A stretch of DNA of 56,225 nt from Pseudobdellovibrionaceae bacterium. Its GTDB lineage: Bacteria; Bdellovibrionota; Bdellovibrionia; Bdellovibrionales; JAMPXM01. Positions within the stretch are counted from its first letter, which is position 1. Every line of letters starts with the position of its first letter. This document shows positions 1 to 6,813 of the stretch, one piece after another. The notes below the pieces were generated by a model. The model did no database searches and was not told the origin of the DNA. It saw only the letters and a program-made list of their open reading frames with translations. The stretch spans positions 1-56,225 of the forward strand of contig JAJTYM010000022.1 in NCBI GenBank assembly GCA_021463345.1, given 5' to 3'. Made by a program: the position numbers and the translations under genes.

Positions 1-1
1 G

Positions 2-502
2 GATGCCTTAAAATCCACCGTCGTCCTTCCTCTCTGGACCATGCTCCGGGACCTTCGCGAGGAGTATGCGGCAGAGTGGAGAGCGCGCGCCCGGTGGCGC
101 GGCAAGGCGGGGGATTTCATCCTTTTCGGCGCCGCCACCGATGAATGGCGCACGCGCCGCTTCATGCACGCCAGCCACAGCCGCTGCGAGGGCGGACGGC
201 TTTCGCGCGAGGTCGGCAATGCGGTGTTTCCCAACGGGTTCGTCGAGTTTCAACTTAGCCTGTCGAATGAAGCAGATCCGTGTTTTGTTTTGGAAACCGC
301 CGCGATGAAGGGCCAGGCCATACAGATCACTTTGGATGACCACAAGGTCCGCGCATCCTTAAGTGACGGGTGCGTTACCCTGCCGCTCATTGGCCGTGAA
401 GGCGGACCAGTCCGGGTGCGACTCGAGAAATCCGGGCGAAGGCATCCTCATATTTACGCGGCAGCCATACGCTCACGGCGCTCTATTGAGGAAAAATCAT
501 GA
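2..502 (+). CDS. C-terminal part of an unrecognised protein (5' end outside window)
   Basis: The reading frame is open from base 2 to a TGA at 500-502, so the gene begins upstream of the window and about 166 residues are visible. A Met at base 41 is an internal candidate start, but the frame runs through it without a stop. The visible part is rich in alternating hydrophobic residues, as in a beta-sandwich tail, and I recognise no motif. The next gene on the same strand, a PIG-L deacetylase, starts 33 bases downstream in the same frame, so the two are probably co-transcribed. A role in amino-sugar or glycan processing is inferred from that context only. Confidence 0.5.
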   Translation, partial: DALKSTVVLPLWTMLRDLREEYAAEWRARARWRGKAGDFILFGAATDEWRTRRFMHASHSRCEGGRLSREVGNAVFPNGFVEFQLSLSNEADPCFVLETAAMKGQAIQITLDDHKVRASLSDGCVTLPLIGREGGPVRVRLEKSGRRHPHIYAAAIRSRRSIEEKS

Positions 503-535
503 CAGCACTGGCGACCCTCATCTTGTCGAAAGGCA

Positions 536-1402
536 TTGTTCGCTTTGAATCCAAATAAAAAGCCCCTTCGTTTGCCCGACACATTCGTTCCCGATGAGGC
601 GCCCGACGATGCCGCCATTGCCCGCACGACGCATCTGGGTGTTGGCGCCCATCAGGACGATCTGGAGTTCATGGCTTTCCACGGGATTGCCGAATGCTAT
701 TATTCCGATGAGAAATGGTTCGGAGGCATCATTTGCACCGATGGGGCGGGAAGCTCCCACTCTGGACCTTATGCCAAGATAAAACCTTCCGAACTCTCCC
801 GGGTTCGCATTCAAGAGCAACGACTGGCGGCAAGCGCGGGGCGCTACTCCTTTGTGACCCAACTCGGTTACGCAAGCAAAGACATCGTCCGGCCACTTGG
901 CAGTGGACTGGTGGCGGATTTGGCGGTCCTCCTTGGCAGGATGAAGCTTGAAGTTCTCTACACGCACAATCCGGCGGACAAGCACGAGACGCATGTGCGG
1001 GTGCTGGTCGCGGTCTTGCAGGCTCTCCGGGAAATTCCTGCCATCCACCACCCCGCGCGATTGCTGGGTTGTGAAATGTGGCGCGGATTGGATTGGCTCG
1101 ATGATCGGGTGATCCTCGATGTCGGCGGGCACGAGCATCTGGCGGCCGCCTTGAACGGGGTCTTTGATTCCCAGATCGCCGGGGGCAAACGCTACGATCT
1201 GGCGATTCCGGGACGCCGGCGCGCCAATGCGACCCTTCTGGATTCCCATTCCGGCGACACGCTTGCCGAGGCCACTTTCGCCATGGATCTCACCCCGCTG
1301 ATCGGCGCGGACACCTCCGATCTCGTGGATTTCACCATGCAGTTTGTGGACCGCTTTCGCGAAGACATCCGGCTCAAACTCCAACGCTCCCTGACCCGCT
1401 GA
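536..1402 (+). CDS. PIG-L/LmbE family deacetylase
   Basis: This is a 288-residue protein of the PIG-L family, zinc-dependent deacetylases of N-acetylglucosamine-type substrates. The family's metal motif (AHPDDE in most members) appears as GAHQDDLE at residues 37-44, giving H39 and D42. The second metal and catalytic region is KHETH at 149-153, with H150 and H153. The start is a TTG at 536 preceded by an AAAGG-like ribosome site; no ATG lies between the upstream stop and the conserved motif. The gene is followed after one base by nagB. This suggests that an N-acetylated amino sugar is first deacetylated and then deaminated, although the true substrate could be a glycoconjugate. Confidence 0.85.
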   Translation: MFALNPNKKPLRLPDTFVPDEAPDDAAIARTTHLGVGAHQDDLEFMAFHGIAECYYSDEKWFGGIICTDGAGSSHSGPYAKIKPSELSRVRIQEQRLAASAGRYSFVTQLGYASKDIVRPLGSGLVADLAVLLGRMKLEVLYTHNPADKHETHVRVLVAVLQALREIPAIHHPARLLGCEMWRGLDWLDDRVILDVGGHEHLAAALNGVFDSQIAGGKRYDLAIPGRRRANATLLDSHSGDTLAEATFAMDLTPLIGADTSDLVDFTMQFVDRFREDIRLKLQRSLTR

Positions 1403-1403
1403 T

Positions 1404-2195
1404 ATGGAAGTCATCATCTCCGCCGATCCTGAATCGGCGTCAAGCCGTGCCGCAAAACACATTGCCCGATTGGTTCGAACCAAGCCCGAAGCCGTTCTCG
1501 GCCTGGCCACCGGCAGCACGCCGTTGCTCCTCTACAAGGAGTTGATCCGGATGCATCGGAATGAGGGATTGGATTTTTCCCGCGTCCGCACCTTCAACCT
1601 CGACGAGTATCTCGGGCTGGCGCCGAGCCACCCGGCTTCCTACCACCAGTTCATGTGGAAGAACTTTTTCGACCACATCAACATCAACCCCGCGCGAACA
1701 CACATCCCCAATGGGTTATTGTCGGGAGAGGATGTCACGAAGTTTTGTGCCTCCTATGAGGAAGAAATCCGTCTCGCCGGAGGGATGGACCTTCAGATCC
1801 TCGGCATTGGTTCCGACGGCCATATCGGTTTCAACGAGCCGGGGTCTTCGCTCGCCTCACGCACCCGGATCAAGACCCTCACCAGGCGCACGCGGTCGGA
1901 CAATGCCCGGTTCTTCCGTTCGGAGAACGACGTCCCCCACCACGTCATCACCATGGGCATCGGCACCATCATGGAAGCGAAGGAAGTGCTGTTGCTCGCC
2001 TTCGGCGAGAGCAAGGCGACGGCGGTTGCCGGAGCGGTTGAAGGCCCCATTACCGCCAGCAATCCCGCCTCGATTCTCCAGATGCACCCGGCCGCCAAGT
2101 TTCACCTCGATGAATCCGCCGCCTCCAGGCTGGAGAAGCACGATTACTACCGTTGGGTTTTTGAACAGAAACCGCCCTGGCAGGCGGATGCTTGA
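1404..2195 (+). CDS. nagB: glucosamine-6-phosphate deaminase
   Basis: This 263-residue protein has full family length. NagB converts glucosamine 6-phosphate to fructose 6-phosphate and ammonia in the cytoplasm, feeding amino sugars into glycolysis. Visible motifs are the phosphate loop LATGSTP (34-40), NLDEYLGL (65-72, with the ring-opening Asp67) and GIGSDGHIGFNEPGSS (134-149, with Asp138 and His140). The C-terminal half keeps the typical VPHHVITMGIGTIM segment. The gene begins one base after the PIG-L deacetylase and is probably in the same operon. No regulator of the NagC or GntR type adjoins it in the visible sequence. Confidence 0.95.
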   Translation: MEVIISADPESASSRAAKHIARLVRTKPEAVLGLATGSTPLLLYKELIRMHRNEGLDFSRVRTFNLDEYLGLAPSHPASYHQFMWKNFFDHININPARTHIPNGLLSGEDVTKFCASYEEEIRLAGGMDLQILGIGSDGHIGFNEPGSSLASRTRIKTLTRRTRSDNARFFRSENDVPHHVITMGIGTIMEAKEVLLLAFGESKATAVAGAVEGPITASNPASILQMHPAAKFHLDESAASRLEKHDYYRWVFEQKPPWQADA

Positions 2196-2209
2196 CGGGC
2201 GGACTTGCC

Positions 2210-2866
2210 ATGAAAATGCGCGGCCCCGCCAAAGCGGTCATTCTCAAAGCGGCCGCCGTGCTGGCAGCGGCCGCATTTCTGGCCGTCTGGGCTGAAAACA
2301 AGCTGGCGAAGCCGGAGATGCTGGGCTTTGACCCGCCGGAGATGGGGCGCCTGGAATCCGCCATGTGGCGGAGCTACTACGAGGGCCGGTGGATGCGGCT
2401 CGCATGGCAGGCGATGGAGGTGGCCTGCGGGCAATACGGGTTTTCGTGGTGGGATGGCGCGCGTTTGTCTCTTCGTGCGGCACGCGCGGCCCTGTTCTTC
2501 CGCAGGAACACCGATGATCCGCGCTGCCTTCCGGAGCTGGAAAACTACTATGCGATCATCCGGCGCGCGACGGGCCGGGACTTTGATGTCCGCGGGGCCG
2601 CCGCTCTGGAGTTGACATGGTGGAGGGAGCGCCGCCGCGGGGTTGCCCCCGATGACTGTGCGCGAACGATTGCCAGGCTGACGGGGCTCGTCCATGGCTT
2701 GCCGGATGAGACCGTGTTTCCGGGCGCCGCCATGCGCGCGCGGGCAATGGCCTTCCGCGATGCGCGGCGAAATGGAAAAATGACCGACGCCGACTGGGCG
2801 GAAATCGCCCGACAACTCACACGGGCTTACGAGTCCTTCAAAACCGCCTCTTCCCCACATGGATGA
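2210..2866 (+). CDS. membrane-anchored protein of unknown function
   Basis: The 218-residue product starts with a short basic stretch followed by a hydrophobic helix (roughly residues 8-26: ILKAAAVLAAAAFLAVW), which fits an uncleaved anchor or signal. The rest is soluble, Arg- and Trp-rich and apparently all-helical, possibly TPR-like; I do not recognise a family. I chose the ATG at 2210, while a TTG at 2192 in the same frame would add six residues and overlap nagB. The 3' end overlaps the next gene by eight bases, so translation is probably coupled. An extracytoplasmic assembly or scaffold role is possible but unsupported. Confidence 0.6.
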   Translation: MKMRGPAKAVILKAAAVLAAAAFLAVWAENKLAKPEMLGFDPPEMGRLESAMWRSYYEGRWMRLAWQAMEVACGQYGFSWWDGARLSLRAARAALFFRRNTDDPRCLPELENYYAIIRRATGRDFDVRGAAALELTWWRERRRGVAPDDCARTIARLTGLVHGLPDETVFPGAAMRARAMAFRDARRNGKMTDADWAEIARQLTRAYESFKTASSPHG

Positions 2867-3677
2867 ATTTCCCACATTCGGACCGGAGTCCATGATGTGG
2901 CGGATCAACCGCGAACGGGTCGTTCTGCTGTCCGGCCCCGCTGCTGCGGTTCTCCAAGCGGCTCATCCACAAGTCGCCATGGGCGTTGCCGCCCACAGCA
3001 AATTCCGAACGGATGGGATGGGGCGCCTGCGTCGCACCCTGGAGGCGGTCTATTCCGTGGCATTCGGCTCGAAAGAAGAGGTGGAGACGGTGGCGTCCCG
3101 GGTCGCGCACGCCCACCGGGCGGTCCAAGGCAAAGGATACTCCGCGTTCGATCCGGATGCCAAACTCTGGGTGTTGGCAACTTTGATCATGGGCAGTGTG
3201 AACATGTATCGCCGGTTTGTCGGAAACCTCACAGCATCCGAACTGGATCAGTTTCTCGAAGAAAACGCCCGCTTTGGCGAAGCCTTCGGACTTGATCCCT
3301 CGCTCGTGCCGACCACATGGGGAGAATTCCAATCCTATTGGGAGGAAATGACATGCGGGAGGACGCTCGGTTCCCACCCGATTTGCGCCGGGGTGGCGAA
3401 TGCTGTGATCAAGCCGGACGCCCCGTGGTTCCTGCGAACGCTGTCGCCCGCGTTCCGCGCCCTCGCCGTCGAATACCTGCCCCGGACACTCCGCGAGAAT
3501 CTCAAAATCACCCCCGGTTTTATCAGCGGCGCACTCTGGGCAATCCTCGACAAATCCCTTCCCCTGATCATCCGGGTCGCTCCCGTAAAATTGCGCTATG
3601 CACCACGGTATCTGAAGGCCGCCCGTATTCAGTATTCGCGGGAACGGACAGCCGCAAAAGGCTCTTTGGGAAAATGA
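2859..3677 (+). CDS. DUF2236 (MpaB/latex-clearing-like) oxygenase family protein
   Basis: This 272-residue protein resembles the DUF2236 family, whose characterised relatives are b-type-haem oxygenases such as the rubber oxygenase Lcp and fungal MpaB. The N-terminal hallmark is visible: residues 6-40 contain a WRINRERVVLLSGPAAAVLQ stretch, then AAHPQVAMGV and AAHSKF, followed by a GRLRRTL motif. The middle carries the usual Trp/His-rich helices (WVLATLIMGSVNMYRRFV, TTWGEFQSYWEEM). Substrate is unknown and no signal peptide is seen. It overlaps both neighbours (8 bases upstream, ATGA downstream) and so sits in one transcript with the LytS-type kinase. Family assignment is by pattern recognition only. 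Confidence 0.75.
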   Translation: MDEFPTFGPESMMWRINRERVVLLSGPAAAVLQAAHPQVAMGVAAHSKFRTDGMGRLRRTLEAVYSVAFGSKEEVETVASRVAHAHRAVQGKGYSAFDPDAKLWVLATLIMGSVNMYRRFVGNLTASELDQFLEENARFGEAFGLDPSLVPTTWGEFQSYWEEMTCGRTLGSHPICAGVANAVIKPDAPWFLRTLSPAFRALAVEYLPRTLRENLKITPGFISGALWAILDKSLPLIIRVAPVKLRYAPRYLKAARIQYSRERTAAKGSLGK

Positions 3678-4717
3678 AGTCCTTGTGGTCCAAACTGCCC
3701 CGTTTCTGGAGATACCAAATCGGCGGATGGGTTGTTTACTCTTTTGTTTCAATCCCCGTGAAATGGGCGTTGTTCGGGTCATTTACGGGAGCAGCGATCT
3801 CTTTTTACCGCGAATTGCTCGGCCTGTTCCTGACCTTCGGAATGTATCTGGTGTATCGACAAATCTACGGTCGCTGGCGGGTTTCATGGATTCTTTTTAC
3901 CGTCTTCGTGCTCTCATTCGCAGGCAGCTTCATCGAAATCATCATTTCCTTTGCTCTCCACAACGTCGTCATCTTCGACGAAGCAGGATTCAGTAATGAC
4001 GCCACACGCATAGGCGTGCTGTATTACCGTGCCGCCGTCTTCGCCGGATGGAGTTTCCTCTATTTCGTGTTCCGGCTGATTTCCGAGAGCCAGGACCTGC
4101 GGCGAAGACTCACGGAAGCATTGGCCCGCTACCGCAAAACCGAACTCCAGATGTTGAGGGCGCAGATGAACCCGCATCTCCTTGCCAATGCCATGACCGG
4201 CATTCTCGCCAGCATCGGGCACCGGATGCCCAAGGTCACCGCGATGGTTCAGTCGCTGGCCAATTACCTCAACTACTCGCTGATCCACCAGAAAGACGAT
4301 TTTGTGACGATGGACGAAGAATATCGTGCCCTGGCGGACTATCTCGCGCTGAAGAAGACGCTGCTGGGCGAAAAACTGGACATCGGATGCCGGATCGAGG
4401 AATCCGCCCGCCCTCTCAAGGTTCCGGGGGTCATGCTGCAACCACTCGTTGAAAACGCCGTCAAATACGGTCTCCAGACGTGGTCACCTCCGGTCGTGGT
4501 CCGTCTGGCCGTCAGCCGCTCCGAGTCCGATCTTGTGATCGAAGTCGCCAATACCGGACGCTGGGTGAACCCGGACAAAAACCGGACGGTTGGGGGAATC
4601 GGACTGCAAAACCTCCGTCGGCGACTTCAATGGCTTTATGGAAACAACCACAAAATCAACATCCTTGCGGAGGAAGGATGGGTAACCATTCAAATCAACA
4701 TCCCCTTTGCCACGTGA
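3674..4717 (+). CDS. LytS-type sensor histidine kinase
   Basis: The 347-residue product has four likely transmembrane helices in residues 15-135, a short linker, then a His_kinase/HATPase_c pair. The phospho-acceptor region is LRAQMNPHLLAN (161-172), with His168; the family norm is NPHFLFN, so this copy is slightly divergent. The N-box is LVENAVKYG (258-266). The C-terminus has the GGIGLQNLRRRL G-box. The ATG overlaps the stop of the DUF2236 gene (ATGA), and the response regulator gene overlaps its own stop. Such kinases phosphorylate LytTR regulators, usually in response to membrane or small-molecule signals. No extracellular sensor domain is visible, so the signal is probably sensed in the membrane. 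Confidence 0.9.
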   Translation: MKSLWSKLPRFWRYQIGGWVVYSFVSIPVKWALFGSFTGAAISFYRELLGLFLTFGMYLVYRQIYGRWRVSWILFTVFVLSFAGSFIEIIISFALHNVVIFDEAGFSNDATRIGVLYYRAAVFAGWSFLYFVFRLISESQDLRRRLTEALARYRKTELQMLRAQMNPHLLANAMTGILASIGHRMPKVTAMVQSLANYLNYSLIHQKDDFVTMDEEYRALADYLALKKTLLGEKLDIGCRIEESARPLKVPGVMLQPLVENAVKYGLQTWSPPVVVRLAVSRSESDLVIEVANTGRWVNPDKNRTVGGIGLQNLRRRLQWLYGNNHKINILAEEGWVTIQINIPFAT

Positions 4718-5451
4718 ACAATCCGATCTTGCAAGCCATAATCGTTGAAGACTTGGAATCCTCCCGCGATCACCTTCGCCATCTCTTGAGCCGGCGGCAT
4801 GACATCCAGATTCTCGGAGAAGCCGCTTCTGTTTCTGAAGCGGTTTCCCTCTGTGATGACCTGCACCCGAATTTGATTTTCCTGGATGTCGATCTCGGCG
4901 GGGAAAGCGGATTCTCACTCTTGGAGAAATTGAATCCCCTGCCCGCCGTTATCTTTACCACGGGTTACAGCGAACACGCTCTGCGAGCGTTCACGGTCAA
5001 TGCCGTGGATTATCTGCTCAAGCCTATCGATGCACGGCAACTCTCCGACGCCATCGAGCGGATTTACCATGTTCCTGCCCGCACCCAGAAAACGCCCTAT
5101 CGTCCGGACGATCCCATCCTGCTGGAGTGGGACAAACAGGGCCGCATGATTTTTGTGGCCAACATCGCAGGCGTCGAGGCGGATGATAATTACACCACCG
5201 TATTGGTGACGGATGGCACCCACCACTTCATCCGAAAACCCATCTCCCAGTGGGAGAAAATCCTGCCAATGGAACTCTTCTGCTGTCCACACCGCTCTCT
5301 CATCGTCAACCTGAAAGCCATCCGTCATCTGACCAAGACGCCAAACGACAAAATGACCTTCCGACTGGAGGGCCACCAAAAAGAATTCGAACTGGGACGA
5401 AGGACGATGGGCAAGTTACGGAAGGCGCTGCGCCACGTCCGTCAACTGTGA
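4714..5451 (+). CDS. LytTR-family response regulator
   Basis: The product has 245 residues if started at the GTG that overlaps the kinase stop (GTGA). An ATG at 4678 preceded directly by GGAGGAAGG is a serious alternative and would add 12 residues. The N-terminal receiver domain has AIIVEDLESSR, the phospho-acceptor Asp58 in LIFLDVDLGG, and the conserved Lys in VDYLLKPID. The C-terminal LytTR DNA-binding domain (about residues 135-240) shows VEADDNYTTV and the CPHRSLIVNLKAI segment. It is the partner of the adjacent LytS-type kinase. Its targets are not evident here. Confidence 0.92.
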   Translation: MNNPILQAIIVEDLESSRDHLRHLLSRRHDIQILGEAASVSEAVSLCDDLHPNLIFLDVDLGGESGFSLLEKLNPLPAVIFTTGYSEHALRAFTVNAVDYLLKPIDARQLSDAIERIYHVPARTQKTPYRPDDPILLEWDKQGRMIFVANIAGVEADDNYTTVLVTDGTHHFIRKPISQWEKILPMELFCCPHRSLIVNLKAIRHLTKTPNDKMTFRLEGHQKEFELGRRTMGKLRKALRHVRQL

Positions 5452-5547
5452 CGAAACGACCGGTTTGGCCGGTTGGACACGTCATCCATACCGCTCGCCA
5501 CCCATGAAATGACCTTTCCGTAAATTCGGGCAGATTGGCCTCACCAT

Positions 5548-5838
5548 ATGAAGAGGTTAGTCAACAACATCGTCGGGCCGCAGATTCGCAGACTGCGGGT
5601 GAATCGGAACTGGTCCCAGGGCCAACTGGCGGCCAAACTGCAAATAGCCGGTTGGGACATATCACGGGGCACGGTGGCCAAGTTGGAAAGCGGTCTGCAC
5701 TGCGTCCGGGAATACCAGATGTTTTTCCTGATGCGGGTGTTCGACGTGCAATATCGGGACCTGCTCCCGGCGTCCATTGACCCGCATGCACCAGACCTGT
5801 TCGAAAAACTGTCGGCCAGGCTGAACTCCCGCTATTAA
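5548..5838 (+). CDS. XRE-type helix-turn-helix regulator
   Basis: This is a 96-residue small DNA-binding protein. The HTH lies in residues 8-50: GPQIRRLRVNRNWSQGQLAAK, then a longer than usual turn and ISRGTVAKLESG. The C-terminal helix contains FFLMRVFDVQYRDLL. It converges on a paralogous XRE gene on the other strand, and the two stop codons overlap (5835-5838). It probably represses a promoter in the mobile region. The 96-base gap upstream is the nearest candidate for the element's left end. Confidence 0.8.
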   Translation: MKRLVNNIVGPQIRRLRVNRNWSQGQLAAKLQIAGWDISRGTVAKLESGLHCVREYQMFFLMRVFDVQYRDLLPASIDPHAPDLFEKLSARLNSRY

Positions 5839-6140
5839 AGCGGCTTCCAAGTTTCTTTTTTGCCAAACCGCGCTTCGAGTTCACGGGAGAAGAATTCGGA
5901 AATTTCCGATCGTCCGAAAATGCGCTCAAAAATCAGGACTTCGTAATCCGCAATGGGTTCCTCCTGATTCTCGATGCGGATGATCCTTTCCTCCGAACAC
6001 TCGAAGCCGGTTTGGGCATACCGCTCCGAGACCTGGACAGGACTCCAGCCCTGTTTTTCCCGCAATTGGCGGAGAAGCGGACCGAGGACATTCTTGGGTT
6101 TGGCGGAAGAATTCATGATTTTTCCCATATCATAGCGCAA
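5835..6140 (-). CDS. XRE-type regulator, last gene of relaxase operon
   Basis: This 101-residue protein shares the pattern of the convergent gene: GPLLRQLREKQGWSPVQVSER, an Ile-Arg-Ile-Glu second helix region, a Tyr-rich linker and a C-terminal FSRELEARFG. The two are clearly paralogues despite opposite orientation. It begins five bases after the upstream small gene and closes the four-gene leftward operon that starts with the relaxase. That position suits an autoregulator of mobilization. The first five residues may be dispensable, because a second Met follows at residue 5 and a third at residue 9. Confidence 0.7.
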   Translation of the reverse strand: MRYDMGKIMNSSAKPKNVLGPLLRQLREKQGWSPVQVSERYAQTGFECSEERIIRIENQEEPIADYEVLIFERIFGRSEISEFFSRELEARFGKKETWKPL

Positions 6141-6145
6141 AGCGG

Positions 6146-6475
6146 CTAAAGTGCCAATCCGTGTGGTTGCCGGTTCGCAGCCATGCCGGAGCTCAGGGCA
6201 TCCTCTGGCGCGGCCGGAGAGGGTTTTTCTTCGGGCGGGGGAGGAAAAACCTTCCCGCGAATCTCCGACGGGATCTGATAGAAGAAATCCTCGAAGGAGC
6301 GGTCGAAATCGTTGACGAAGTTTTCGTTTCCCAAGGCGTCCAGTTGGTCGGCTTCCATGAAGAAGGCGGAAGCGTTGATGCCGAATTCGAGCAATCCGGC
6401 CACAACCCCATCGGCATTTTCAGTGCGCGGGATGCGGTTCGCTGTGACGGGGGTGAGGATGTGGAGAGGCTTCAT
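6146..6475 (-). CDS. small protein of unknown function in relaxase operon
   Basis: This is a 109-residue acidic protein with a Pro-rich segment (FPPPPEEKPSPAAPEDA, about 77-93). I recognise no domain. Its ATG overlaps the end of the preceding gene by four bases (6472-6475), and the next gene starts five bases later, so it is translated as part of the relaxase operon. A mobilization accessory role is inferred only from position. Confidence 0.6.
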   Translation of the reverse strand: MKPLHILTPVTANRIPRTENADGVVAGLLEFGINASAFFMEADQLDALGNENFVNDFDRSFEDFFYQIPSEIRGKVFPPPPEEKPSPAAPEDALSSGMAANRQPHGLAL

Positions 6476-6807
6476 TCACGCGATGGCGGTTGAACGGTGA
6501 TGTCGCACACAAAGGGTGTATCCCGAGTCAGCCCGGAATACCGGGCTTCGGCAGCATGAATCGAGGCCACTCGCCCGGCACAAATCAAAGGCACGAGCAT
6601 TTTCAGCCGCCACCCGAGAAGAATCACGTCATGGGTGGAAAAGGAGAGCAGAAACCGCTCGGCGGGAGCGTTGGGTTCCGCATCCGGGTTTGCCTCGCAA
6701 AAGAAATAGAGCAGATGCCCGTAAGGAAAGCCATGAACGCGACCATCCCGGCTATGGAAATTCATGGCCAGAGACGGAGTTTCAACAATACAGATTTTGT
6801 GTGGCAT
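6472..6807 (-). CDS. small protein of unknown function after relaxase
   Basis: This is a 111-residue protein beginning six bases after the relaxase stop. It contains FHSRDGRVHGFPYGHLLYF and a conserved-looking STHDVILLGWRLKMLVP segment near its middle, with several His and Arg residues. No known fold is recognised. It is translationally coupled to the next small gene by a four-base overlap. Likely an accessory of the relaxase or an element-maintenance protein; this is inference from the operon. Confidence 0.6.
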   Translation of the reverse strand: MPHKICIVETPSLAMNFHSRDGRVHGFPYGHLLYFFCEANPDAEPNAPAERFLLSFSTHDVILLGWRLKMLVPLICAGRVASIHAAEARYSGLTRDTPFVCDITVQPPSRE

Positions 6808-6813
6808 GGCGGT

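Noticed and set aside
499-558. Short ATG-started frame of about 19 codons between the first gene and the PIG-L gene
   Set aside because: Too short, with no ribosome site that would favour it; the PIG-L frame explains the region.
5459-5473. ACCGG-TTTGG-CCGGT hairpin after the LytTR gene as a terminator
   Set aside because: Five-base stem without a following T-run; too weak to call.
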